Origin: Solea solea
Taxonomy: Eukaryota > Chordata > Actinopteri > Pleuronectiformes > Soleidae
DNA: 64,000 bases
Direction of reading: 5' to 3'
Assembly (NCBI RefSeq): GCF_958295425.1
Contig: NC_081142.1
Span: 19,091,030 to 19,155,029 of the forward strand
Shown here: positions 1 through 23,300 of the stretch, piece by piece
Position numbering within the stretch: position 1 is the stretch's first letter
Layout: every line of letters starts with the position of its first letter
Notes under the pieces: generated by a model
Seen by the model: the letters and a program-made list of their open reading frames with translations, nothing else
What the model was told of the DNA's origin: nothing
The model's database searches: none
Made by a program: the position numbers and the translations under genes

Positions 1-6763
<6,763 letters not shown>

Positions 6764-8058
6764 GACCTGTGCGGCTTACACCCAAAAAAAAAGAAGACAG
6801 GACTGTGTTCATTCCAGGCATGGGACAATATGAAAATTTCATGTCAGTTATCCTAACCAAAATAATTACAATTTACATGATTGTGATACATTTAAATGAC
6901 CCTATCACACACAGAGAAATCATTTTAAGGGGCTTTTTTGCATTGCAGGTGAGATAGGGACGTTTTTAAAAGTGAAACATGATCTTAATTTTAAATAAGA
7001 CCGTTTTAAATGATGCAGTCCCCTTTGTTGTACTAAAAACAAATCACTAGAACTGTTTGTTGGCAACGTTTACAGCATTTGCAAGTCACAAATGTGAGAT
7101 ATTAGCTATTTTCCCCATTTATGATTATACCTAATCTGATTATGGAAATCATTGTCCTATTGAGAGTGATATTTGTTTTTATTGCAATGAGGAAATAGTA
7201 TATTGCTCAGTCCCGAGTTCCTTCCATTCTCCACTCCAAGCAGCACTGTGTCACTCAGTGAGGCCAACATCACAACAGTGCCCCCATGTGCTCACATCAG
7301 CAACGTGACACAGTAGCTACATTTCTAACATCTGTGATATGTGAAGGCAAATGAAACGCTGACAGATTTTTCAAGAACTTTCATATTCATGTAACAAAAA
7401 CAGCCCATTCCTCACTTCCTGTTTTCAGTGTCAACTGTGTTGCCCCAACTTATTATAAACGTGTTGATAAATGACCAACCTTTAAATTCTAATGGAGGAC
7501 AGAAGGCAATCTAGACTTAAAGAGTATGTCCTGGGTTTGATACATTCCTTTTTGTCACCTTTTTTGTATTCCTTCCTACAAACAGGACATTGTATTTAAT
7601 ATTTGCCTGTAAGCTGCAGTTGTTGGCGTCTTGAAGGTGAGAATATTTTACTACAAATATGAGGTGCAAGATTTGAGCCACTGGCCGTGTGAATGTTGTG
7701 TATGCGTGTGGTCATGTGTCTGCTATGTGATGAGACTTTTGGTCACTAGTACCAGTTATCCTGTTGTCTTGAACGAGTGGGGGGAGCTATTTGACCCTAC
7801 AAAGGCAAAATGCAGTGAAACTCACTTGAGATTAAAATGTTTGCCCTACAATGAAAAATAACAACTTTTATGTATGCAGTTACTACAAACCTGATAGTCA
7901 AACTGTAATTGTCTCTGAAACACTCTTAGTGTCATGATTAGTTATCAATACATAAAGTTGTCTGGGGGGAAAAGAAGGAGAAAAAAATCACGATGAATAA
8001 TTTAAATTTAGAACTACGGTTCACTTTTAGTGTTTCCCAACAGGTGATTCAGACATAG

Positions 8059-8538
8059 GGCGCTTTTCCACAATGCATACATGTACCACAACTTGACTCA
8101 CGACTGTTGTTGTTTCTTTGCTTTTCCATTAGCGATAGTATCTGGTGCTTTTTAGTACCTGCTCTGGTGAGGTTCGAAGCGAGCTGAGCCGCTATTAAAT
8201 GTGACATCGTCAGAATCTCAATATTTAACAGTCTGGTGTATTTAGCGACAGCACTGCCGAAAGCTGGCGACCTTGAGCCGCATCACAACCCCTTCAGCCG
8301 TATTTTATCTCAGTGACTGTGTCAGCCAGAGTCTGTGCTCCAGTCATGCTGGAAGTACTGAATTAATAATCTTATTAATTCAATTAATCAATTAATTGTA
8401 ATGATTCAGTACACTGAAAACAACTGCTTTTGCTCGTCGCTAGTTTGTGTCACGTACAAAACAAGATAACCGCAGTTTCCTGCAGCCGTGGTATGATAAC
8501 TCCATAGCCATGCTACAACTGTATAGTGGAAAAGCGCC
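8059..8538. mobile_element. hAT-like MITE in eeig2 3' UTR
   Basis: 13-bp terminal inverted repeats GGCGCTTTTCCAC and GTGGAAAAGCGCC enclose about 450 bp with no coding capacity. A truncated relative is at 60,900-61,218. Confidence 0.75.
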
Positions 8539-10027
8539 AATGATGTAGTCAGCAATCTCTCTTCCACTGGATTTCTTTTTTAATTATAATTTTATTATTT
8601 TTCGGTCCCCCAGAAAACCTTATTTAGTGACGACTTTCCGGATCATGATCTTGGCTTATTGTTTTTGTAACTGACTGCTTATTTTGTCTCTGTAGGCTAG
8701 AATGTGCAATTAGATGAGGAGCTCATTTGATAAATATGCTATGAAAGGCATATATAGGCATACTGTATATCTAATTCCCAGTGTTTCAGGTGTGCATCTG
8801 TTCAACACCTATGCTTTGCAAAATGTTTAATCTCTCCAAGCTCACCAAGCTCCGGTATTGCACCTGGCACCTAATACTGATATAAACTGTAGTATGGACA
8901 GTACAATGAAGGACGCGTCAAAGTTACCCACTGCCAAGAAGAAAATACGTAGTAATCCTGAGACTGCATACATGCATCGCCTAGCGACATATCAACTGTT
9001 GGCTAGAGCTATCTCATCAGTTAGTGCTTTAGAATGAATTAATGCAGCAATGTCAAATTTGCTAAATACTACTTTGAAGCAGATTAAGTGCACAGTCTGT
9101 CCAACATCAAATTAGTCAAAGTACTCATCATGCTGATGTTACCCGGAACTGTGTCAGGCCTATGCATAAATTAATGACAGTATAAGATGCATAACAACTA
9201 GTGAACGGAGTGTGCAGTGTGTATAATCTTCTGTCTCCTGTCATTTATCACAGTATTATATCATGCTATATCACACTTCATCAGTGTATGGTATTTTAAC
9301 TATACGTCAGTGTTCAGTTTTCGCGTTCTCGTGTTCTGCATGATTTAATACGTCTTTTCTTTTTCATACTGTGCCATGTGTTAAACTTTACCTTTCTACA
9401 CAGAAGACACCGTTTTGTTTGCCTCTTTCGCATGAAGGCAGTCATTTTCTTCTCATTGCTTGCTGTTCAAAGACGATATCTGCACATTATGTCGGTGTGT
9501 AATTGTAAATCAGTGTTCTCATTTTATGTGCGTGTGTGTTGTTGTTTTTTTTTTTTTATGTTCAGCATGGTTTTAATGTCCCTGTGCTGAAAGTCATATT
9601 TCATTGCTGATGTTGTGCCATATTTTTGCTAAACATTTTATTTGGGGGGGGGGGGAGATAAACCATCCCCCAGACATAGCTAAGACAGTGTTACATGTAA
9701 AAAAAATATATATATATAGTTACCAATTATAAACTACCAATTTTTTTTTGTCCCTTTTTTGTCTTTTTGGATCAAAGTTACTTATGCCTGTGTGAACCAG
9801 GTATATTCATCTTGGTACCTAACATGTTGTTACAAACATGGTTGCTTCTTCTCTTCTGTGAAGCTGTTGTCTGTATAAAACTGTAAAATGTATTATTCTC
9901 CTGTAGAGTGATGTTCTGCGCTGTTCTGACACTGTCCAGTATTTCCTGTTAGAGACTTGTATTTTTTTGACCAACGTTTGCTTCCTTAACAAGTGTGCTG
10001 GATGCTTCAAATGTGTACCATGCACTG

Positions 10028-10033
10028 AATAAA
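10028..10033 (+). terminator. AATAAA polyadenylation signal, eeig2 (proximal candidate)
   Basis: Canonical hexamer in ACTGAATAAAACTG downstream of the eeig2 stop, followed by a TG-rich stretch. Confidence 0.5.
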
Positions 10034-10113
10034 ACTGTTCAAAAGCCTCCAGGTGTATACATCTCCTCCCAACCTGTGTGCAAGTTACAGCGTTTGTCTG
10101 ATTGATCATTATG

Positions 10114-10119
10114 AATAAA
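10114..10119 (+). terminator. AATAAA polyadenylation signal, eeig2 (distal candidate)
   Basis: Canonical hexamer in ATGAATAAATGTTT, followed within 20 nt by a GT-rich element. It is the last + strand signal before henmt1 coding sequence. Confidence 0.5.
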
Positions 10120-10198
10120 TGTTTACATTTGGATTGTGCAAGTGGCTTTCACTCTGCACTCATATTTTAGAGACCAAAGGATTTTGTGTTTTCATGCC

Positions 10199-10206
10199 AT
10201 TTTTAA
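10199..10206 (-). terminator. ATTAAA-type poly(A) signal, henmt1 (candidate)
   Basis: On the minus strand the sequence reads GTATTAAAAA about 125 nt past the stop. No AATAAA was seen on this strand closer to the stop, so this variant hexamer is the best candidate. Confidence 0.35.
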
Positions 10207-10328
10207 TACTCAAAACATCGAGCTTCAGACCAAATAAGCCTCTGTGCAGACTGTCCAACGGGGACTTTTTACACTTGAATCTGATGAACTGACCTACTTG
10301 TCCTGGAAAACAAGCTGCATCCTCCTGA

Positions 10329-14766
<4,438 letters not shown>

Positions 14767-15100
14767 TTTCAATACCTACGTTCAGCAAACGGACTTCCAC
14801 AGCGCCGTCCGCCGGCCGTAAGGGGGCGCTGTTAATCTGTGACACCGATGCATGTAAACAAACCAACGACAGTTACAGCAAGGTAAAATATCCTGTTTGT
14901 AATATTCATCAGGTTTTTTTTGGTAGAACTTGAATAAACTACCCACATGTTTGTTTTTATAAGTGCACAATCCCATTAAATAGCCTTAGGAAAATTATTA
15001 TTTTTAGGCAACACTCTTGCTTTGTGGATACCGCCATTTTGCGGCGACGTCGTTTTGGAGCGTCACTACTGATTTTTCCACTCATTTTATATAAATAATA
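14767..15100 (-). promoter_or_regulatory. Probable henmt1 promoter / 5' UTR (CpG-enriched)
   Basis: Only CpG-enriched stretch of this intergenic region, directly upstream of the henmt1 ATG. No TATA box was recognised. The minus-strand AAAATGGCGG near 15,040 resembles a start context but leads to no known protein. Confidence 0.35.
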
Positions 15101-15861
15101 AAACAATAATGAAATACAAGCTAAAGAGGTGTGTTTCATATCTTCCCCCCACAAAATAGTGTCTCAAAAATCATTAAAATGTGAATAACAAAGGGAGATA
15201 TCATATTTTATTAGACATATTTCAATATCTATTTTAAATAAAAGTCATTGTATCCATTGCAGCTAGACTTGTAGAGGATATGGAGGATATGTCATCTCTC
15301 AACCAAAGAGGCTTCTTCAGTTGTGAAAGTTGGTGGTGTAATACAGGAATTTCATCTCTGTGACATGTGGAGTGTGAATTATGTTTCTCTGTCTGAGACT
15401 CATCTGCAACATTTCCATGACCCAAGATATTTAAAGTGATCTCATCTAAGTGGTCACCACAGTAAAACAAGACACACAATGGCAATAAAGACAGTAATCA
15501 TGTAATCGACCACAAAGATAAACTAAATTAATAAACAGTCACAAAATCCCAGTGATCCCCTCAAGAAAAGGTACAAATCTGACTACACAAAGCAGAAATG
15601 ACATGAAACAGGTACATATGCAACCACAGGTAGAAGGCGACACAGAGAAAGGCTATAAAGGCACAGAAGTATTATAGTAAAGCAACTACAAAAGGAGAGA
15701 AAGACACAAAATATCCACAAACATTCAAAACCACTTGAGGGAGAGAGAGATGGCACCAACAGAATGAAACAAAACAAAACACAAACAATAGAGGGAAAAC
15801 TAAGGTGTTTGTTCAGGTTCTCTGTCATCCAGGACATGCACCTTCAAGACTGTAGATTTAG

Positions 15862-15950
15862 GCAACTGGACTTGATTGAGTTAAGCTGAAGACACTTTAG
15901 TTAACCTCATACAAGATGCCTCTTTACTTCTGACTGGTGGGGAAACTCCA
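15862..15950. repeat. Dispersed repeat B, copy 1
   Basis: GGCAACTGGACTTGATTGAG ... CATACAAGATGCCTC ... CTTCTGACTGGTGGGGAAA matches 37,307-37,390 in the same orientation; a widely spread fish repeat. Confidence 0.6.
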
Positions 15951-17012
15951 TATATTTAAAGAAAATAATAATCTAATAGTTAGGTCATCTAATAGTTACA
16001 TCATTGTTTATATGTGTAAAAATGTGGGTTACACCACACCGCGCTGCACCCACAGTAAAGAAAGCACAAACCTCCACCAGGGCTGCTCAGTTTTCCACAC
16101 TGTTAATATCCTCAAGTGACCAGTATCACCAGCCAATCTAATCAGGTTTTCCTTCCTGCATAATAACCCATATCCCCAGACATTTTCATCAAAATCTGTC
16201 CTTTACTTTTTTTAATTTACGCAGCTCATAAACAGTCAAAAACATAACCTCCTCGGTGGAGGTATAATTACTTCTTTAATCAAGCAGAAACAAATAGGAA
16301 CAAATTTAAACGAAGATATAATTTTTCAAGCAGAATGACATCATTACAGCTTCTTCGATGTCAGTGTTTGCTGCTTTTCATTGTCTCGATTTACAGTATT
16401 TTACTTTTACGTGTGTATTTTAGACCCAACTATTAATAATGAAGAACACACATACACACACACACATAAAAAGTAATACATTTTCAACACTGGTGTTTAT
16501 ACAGGGGGGTGTTTTAATGTTTCACATTTTTATTTGTATTCCTTTATTTCTGGGATTGTTTAAAAAAAAAAAACTGCCAGTTTAATAACATCGGAAGTAT
16601 TGCTTGATAAATTATACGTTTCTGTTGAACAATCATCCAGAGAATCTAATATCCTAACTCAAAAATAAAAGCATTTATGATAAATATAATTTTAGCAATA
16701 CTTAGTAAGACAGCTATGAAGCCTCTTGTTGCTATGATACCAGCCACAACTATGAGAATGTATGCAACCTATTGCTAACAAAGATTCATAAGCATTCAAA
16801 TCAAAAGGTTCTCCTCAGGTTTGATCATAATTTATTAGTGACATGTAAGACATAGACCCCACACAAAAGAATTCCGCTGTAGCTTTGCAGTTGTAATTAC
16901 TTTATTTTTATAGTTTCCCCATTAAAGTTATAGGTAACGACTCTTTTCATGGCACTAAAGAGTGGAGAAGACAGACATATAACCAGTCTGATGTCACTGC
17001 TGAGTCCAGGGT

Positions 17013-17018
17013 ATTTAT
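17013..17018 (-). terminator. AATAAA poly(A) signal, fndc7 (candidate)
   Basis: On the minus strand AAATAAATACC lies about 20 nt after the stop, an unusually short 3' UTR if used. Further AATAAA-type signals lie about 120 nt and more downstream. Confidence 0.4.
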
Positions 17019-17037
17019 TTAAACTGTGTGTGGTGTT

Positions 17038-17324
17038 TCATTTGGAGCCACCTGTGGTTTTGCACACTGGCCTGGAGTAGCTGCTTTGGTTTAAAGCATT
17101 TTTGGCTGCAACCCTGAAGCAGTAGGTGGTCCAGCTCTTCAGATCAGTCTCTAAGGAATATTCAACATTCACGGTTTTCACGTTCACTGACTCATTATCC
17201 TGCTGCGCAACGTATGGTACAAGTGTGACGAGTGTGTACTCGGTTGCATCGTCCACCAGCGTCCACTTCACGAGCATAGACACTTCACTGAGTGATTCTA
17301 TCTCTACATTTGGAGCGTCAAGAT
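17038..17324 (-). CDS. fndc7: fndc7 FN3-54, last exon and stop
   Basis: 287 nt, phase 1 to stop. DAPNVEIESLSEVSMLVKWT ... WTTYCFRVAAKNALNQSSYS then TGA at 17,040-17,038. A near-classical FN3; nothing hydrophobic follows, so no membrane anchor. Confidence 0.86.
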
Positions 17325-20300
17325 CTGAGATGGAAATGGGAAAAAAAGAGAAATTGGTAATAAATGGACAACTTTGATTGATAACTTTGTTTTCAATTAT
17401 TTGCAGGTGGTGTAATATAGTAGTCACAGTATAGTCACCTTGCCCTAAATTGGCCTGGATTAGACTGCTCCGAAAATCCCTTCTTCTGCGACTTACTACT
17501 GGACCTGAGGAAATAGAGGAATGCCTGTTACAGATGGATTTCAAAGTCGCAAAGAGGACAAAGTGACACCGGCTGTTACAGTGACAAAAACCTCAACAAA
17601 AATACTAAATAATAATGATGTTGAATAATGATCATGTTAGTGAAATACTTTGTGTACAAACTGCACAGTGGCTGCAGTGTCACTCTGGCTTCTCCCCGAA
17701 GGTTTCAAAGTGTACTGAAATATGACTGTATAAACAATAAATAAACAATATTTGCACATTCTGAATGGTTTAGCACTGTGACAGTATTGCACAACTAATT
17801 GCACCTTACATTCTGCCTACACTACCCTTTTTTAACCATACTTGCTTTATTTTATTTATTTTCTATGCTTAGAGTTAAGTGTGTTCCTTTATTTTAGTTT
17901 TGTTAAGGTAACTCACAAAGTAACTTCCATTGCATAGTGTAACCACTATAGTGCAGCAACTGTAACATGTACCAAGGAAGGGGAGGGACCACCTGTATCC
18001 CTCACTGACATATTCACAGAGCCAATCAGGCAGAACAATGATGTAGGTGAATGATTTTATTCCAGAGAGCACTGAGACAGTGACTGAGCAATATTCACAA
18101 CTACTACATATAGTAGATACTGGGCTCTACTACGCTCTGCTCATGCTTCCATGCTTTAATTGTCATGACACAGTCAAATTCCCTGTATGTGCACTCATAC
18201 TTGGCCAATAAAGCTGATTCTGAATCTGATATCCATTTCCTGGACCTTCCAGGTGCTACAAAGTCTGGAAAAGCTGCTCCAGTTAAAATACAAATGCTCT
18301 GTCAAAACATTGATGATTTATGATACTAGATCAGGGTGCAGAAAGGACAGCGTCTGGGTCTGGATTCAGACCTAGGGTCTAAAGGGTAGCTGCATTACAC
18401 TGACAGCCAGTACAAAAAGTTGACTTTAATCTTTTCACATCATCCACAAATGACTGAAATCAAGGAGAGAGAAATTTTGCTGCACCAGACCTGTAATCAT
18501 TTGGTTCGGGTTGCTTTCCCCCACATCATTGCTAGCTGTCACTTCAGTGGCACTGGAATTGAAGTCTGTCAGAGGGCAGAAGAGTCCAGTGGTGTTGCAA
18601 AGCTCGGTGCGGTTTCCATCTGCTGTACTGTAGACGGTGTACATTGTAGCAAACACTGACGCGTCCCAGGTGAGCACAGCAGACTGTGAGTTACCGCTGT
18701 ATCTCACATTCTGTGGAGGACAGGGGGCTGGGGAAGAACCAGTGAGATGCTGTTAATGAACAGACGGGAGTGTAATGTTTCAAACGTACAATAAAATGTG
18801 TGAAGTCTGCCTTTTCCTGGTCTTCGTATGCTGCTCTGTCAAGCAATACTATCAGACCTGACCGAGGGAGCGTTTGTGTGTATTCCCCCACAGTGCAGAG
18901 GTGGGTGGAAAACTGGAAAACTGCTGAACAACTAGCTTTTTTTGAGTAGCAGAATTCAATTATGTAACTTTTGTGGGCGTTTCTTTGTGTTTTAAGTTTT
19001 AAGTTACGGTTTTACCTCTGCTATACTGAGAAACACAAAGTGTGTTGTGTCGAACTGAAATATTAAACACTAGAGTTTTTTTAACAGCACCCTACTTTAA
19101 AGTGGCAATCTGATTTATTTTTAACTGAATAAATGTATTTTTAAATCATTCTCTATCACAGAATCAAGCCCACTGACGCAACACTTGTTTAAGTGCTTGT
19201 GTCATTGTAATATCGCATGTAAAATGTACTGTCTTGTGTTTGATATTCCACTTATGTACAAAGACATTATACATCAAAAGTGTCTCTACTATTTGTAAAT
19301 GCCATGTTGTAGACTTGAACGTGATTTTCTTATTTTCTTCATATAAAGCTAAATACAAAAAGAGAATATTTGTGAATTTTTACAAGAAAGTCAAGTAAAT
19401 CAGGGATGAGCACTATGTAAAATTACCTGTGACTCCAGATAGGGCACTGGAAGGCATGCCGGCACCAGCAGAGTTTCTGGCACGGACAGTGAGATTATAA
19501 GCTGTGCTGCAAGGCATGGGAAACTCAAAGTATTGTCTGGGCCACCAATAAGAAAAGACATCCATCTGGGCCTGTGGGTTATTTTGGATAAGGCCGGATA
19601 TGTCTGCTCGATACTCAACATGGGAGCAATTGACATGGTCCCATGTTGTCATGGCCCAATATGTTTTTTCAATCCTCTGCATGCGGACCTTCAGAGAAGT
19701 CGGAGGACATGGAACTGAGAAGGAAAGAGACAGTATTTTAATAATGGACTGAGCCCAGTTACATTTTCAGCGCATGTCCTTCAGGTGTAGTTCTCAAAAT
19801 GAGCAAATACAAAGGTACAGAGAAAAATTTTCTTTTTAGCTTTTGATGTGTACCTGCTCCAGCCTCCAGAGGTTCACTACATGAGCCGTTGCAGACGCTG
19901 TTAGAGGCTTCCACTGAGAAATTGTAAATTTTCCCACACTCCAGATATTCAAAGGTACAGGAAGGAGTAGTGCTTTCACAGTAGAGAGCGTCTCCATCCG
20001 TAGGTTGAGCACGGCCATAGTACATGACAGCGCCCGCAGTGGGATTCCATGACAGGATGGCAGAGTTGTCCTGACAGTCGATATTCACCGTGAGACCAGA
20101 TGATGGACAGGGCACTGAAAGGAAGGAGCGTACATTTTAAAAACCTTGCACTTGTGTTATTGGAAAAACTGAAAGACCGCAAACCACAAAAATCACAGAT
20201 TTTATAGGTTTATAGGAATAGTGAGTGAATCTTCTATTAATCGAATATTTCATTCAGTCATAAAAAATATAAATGTTATCATTACAGATTGCACTGTAAA

Positions 20301-23300
20301 TTATACTGTGACCTGGAAAGGCTCCTTGTGGAAAATCCCCCAACAATTCTTCCTGTCTGAAGAAAGGAGGCTCACCTGTATCAGCCCATTTTCTAAGGCT
20401 GAACTGACCTCAAGTTTCAGCTGTGTTTATGGTATGCAAGTAGGGCTGCAACTAATGATTATTTTCAAAATTGATATAGCGGTTGATTATTTCCTCGATT
20501 AATCAAGTGATTGCTTGGTTTATATAATGTCAGAAAATGTTGATCAGTGTTTCTCAAACCTGCTGGAAATGATGATGTTCTCAAATGTGTTGTTTTTGTC
20601 CACAAACCAAAATTGTTCAGTTTTGATCATTTCTTTGTTATATGGAGCAGAGAAACCCACGCACACACGGGGAGAACATGCAAAACCTCAGTTGACCCTC
20701 TACTTGTGAGGCGATAGTGCTGCCTACTACACCACTATGTTCTGAAATCATTTTATCATTATATAATGCATACTTTGGTGAAAGTTTCGATTGGAAAACT
20801 CACATCTCTTGTGTTTATGTTGACTTAAAGGAATACTTCACCGATTTGCATTTAGATTTGTATTGAGAAATATCTTCATTCTTTTCTTTGTTACGTGCCC
20901 ACCAGTGACACTTGGTCCTGTTAGCATAACTGTTTACATTCTGGGAATGAGGTCCCGTCTAAAAAGTGCGGAATTAGCGTTGCAATTTCAAACCTCGGAC
21001 CAAGTGTCACTGGTGGGAACGTAACAAAAAAAAGAATGACGATATTTCTCGACTCAGGGGAAACTGAGGTTGGAAAGCAAAAATGTATTTACTTATTCTA
21101 GTAATACAAAGCTAAATGCAATTCGGTGAAGTGTTTCTTTAAGAGTAATCCTTAAACCAGCATTATAAAGCAAACTCTTGTCAAACTGGGGTCTACCTGT
21201 TTGGAAGGATGACAAATAAGGCATGCTGGTGCAGTTGTCTCCACTGGCAGTGATGTTCAAGTCGTACAACTGGCCACAGTGCAGATCAGCCAAGTTGCAG
21301 TTGCTCACTGGGGTGTTGCAGGTGGCGACATGTCCATCTTCTCCTGTGGCTGTGAGCAGGTAGGATATGGCCACAGGAGAGGCTCCCCACGTCACCACAG
21401 CCCCATTCTCCTCACACAAGTGTTCCACTGTCACATTTGCTGGTACACACGGTGCTACGAGAGGACAGGACATTTTCATCTGTGTTAAGTTTAAATTCAC
21501 ATCAAGCAGAGGAAATGTAGTACGTGCGAGTTTGTTGTCCCGAAAGCACAGAAAGTACCTGTTTTGATCTTCGTTGGTGGACTTCTGAGATTGCTGCATT
21601 TGTCAGAGGTAGCGGACACGATGACGCTGTACTGCATGTCGCAGGTGATGTTCTCCAACAGACAAGAATCAGAGGAGCTGTGACAGGAAATAAGGGTGTG
21701 GTTCTGATTCTCGGCAGTCACCACGTAGTCGGTTGTGTCCACTGTATTATCCCATTCAACCAGGATGGTGTCACTGTTGCATTGTGTCTCTACACTAACG
21801 GAGGTCAGAGCACAAGGACCTAGAGGACAGGGCACATATGATTAAAGATAAATTACTAGTACTACAACAAAAATGAGACCACATTGTATTAAATGTTACA
21901 ACTATGCTGCCAGCCAGCAGACAGAGGAAATCAGTTTAAAACATTTAAATCATTGGACAACGTGCCCGTCTCTGGTGGACCACAAGATAAAATTGGTTAT
22001 AAGGTAATTATTGGCATCACAACCTGGAATCAATTTATTCACATTCCCATTTTTGTTGTCCTTCAAACATTTAATTTGTTACCCAGGTCCAGAGTACGCA
22101 GTAATAACATTGTAAAATTAAAGTAATAACATTGCTAAAAAAACTAAAGACCCCAAGAAGGAAAACAATCAATGACTGAATAAACAAACAACCTCAAACC
22201 TTATCATAAATAGAACATATAGTTAAAAACTAAGCATTTAAGTGCATGGGGCAGATTTTTAGTGAACTTTTAGTATATTATAAACAGAAAGGGCAAGCTG
22301 TGACCCCATGGCACAGCGTCATTTATAGGACCTTCAATGTCAGTGTTTTATTTCAAGTTTACTTGATTAATTAATTAAATGAAATGCTTACAATTAACCC
22401 TTCAATGACTTCACTCAAAAATATCGATTAAATACCTGTCACAAGCTCAAAGATGCTGCTCTGGTTACTGTGGCAGTGTGTGTTGGCAGCAGTGACGCGG
22501 AAGGTGTAACGTGTCCCACAGTTCAGATCCAAGACTTCACAGTGAGAGGAGGTGCTGGTGCAGCTGGAGTTGTGTCCGTCCGATCCTTCGGCGTACACTA
22601 AATAGTGATGTGCCCCTTCAGACGTTTCCCACATCACGTTGGCCGAGTTCGCCACACAGTCCAGATCGCCCGTGGCATTGCTCGGCGAACACGGAGCTGT
22701 GGAGGGTGAAATGGAAAGGACTGAGCATCCAGACTGAATACTGTAAGAACTGTTTACATTATTGCAACTAACTGTTACACAAGATTAGATGTGACTTTTC
22801 TAAGCATGAGTGAAATGTCTTTTCATATTATTCTGTTTTTGTTTGCTTCGTTCTGATCTGGATATGCTTACAATACACACAACTCTCTTGTTTTAGAGCA
22901 TTTTAGAGTTCAAAAGCTTTGCAGACTCAATTTTAGTTTGAAAACCTTGAGGCAGTGTTTTTAGTCTGGACAGGTAGAAACTGAGGCCTTTCGTTCTTAT
23001 TTTCCACAACACGACTATTAGCTGTTAAGGAAAAGCGTCATCAACATTTAATTTCAGTTTCATCTAATCGCGATAAAAAAAAGAAATGTCTGCTCTGACT
23101 TTTTACTACTGTTGTTTCTACAACCACAGAGAAGAAAATCAGCCTAGTGCCCCCAAATGGAGAACTGTACGTCTTTAAGTGGACACATGAAAAAATAATA
23201 GGTGCAGCCTTATAAAGCCTGTTCCAGTGCATCACAGTACTTGATTACCATAATACAGCTGACTGCTTGAAGTTTACCTGAGCATGTCTTCACCACAGCA

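Larger units (their letters stand above)
6764..10135 (+). other. fam102b: Probable eeig2 3' UTR (about 3.4 kb)
   Basis: There is no coding potential between the eeig2 stop and the convergent henmt1 gene. AATAAA signals sit at 10,028-10,033 and 10,114-10,119. Mammalian FAM102B is also known for a long 3' UTR. The extent is inferred from the signals alone; an earlier cleavage site is possible. A MITE lies inside at 8059-8538, and 9,640-9,720 holds poly-G and (TA)n simple sequence. Confidence 0.55.
14767..17012. other. Intergenic region between henmt1 and fndc7
   Basis: The first 300 bp upstream of henmt1 are GC- and CpG-richer (GCCGTCCGCCGGCCG; GCGGCGACGTCGTTTTG near 15,035), fitting the henmt1 promoter and 5' UTR. 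The rest is AT-rich with repeat pieces at 15,288-15,335 and 15,862-15,950 and a short (CA)n near 16,450. No PRPF38B-like coding sequence was seen, although that gene sits here in mammals. Confidence 0.6.

Noticed and set aside
9819..10109. 96-codon minus-strand open frame at the eeig2 3' end
   Set aside because: No family similarity; it overlaps poly(A) signals of the opposite strand and is not joined to henmt1.
14957..15154. 65-codon minus-strand open frame containing MSGKISSDAPKRRRRKMAVS
   Set aside because: Basic composition comes from CpG-rich promoter-like sequence; there is no downstream exon in phase and no known homologue.
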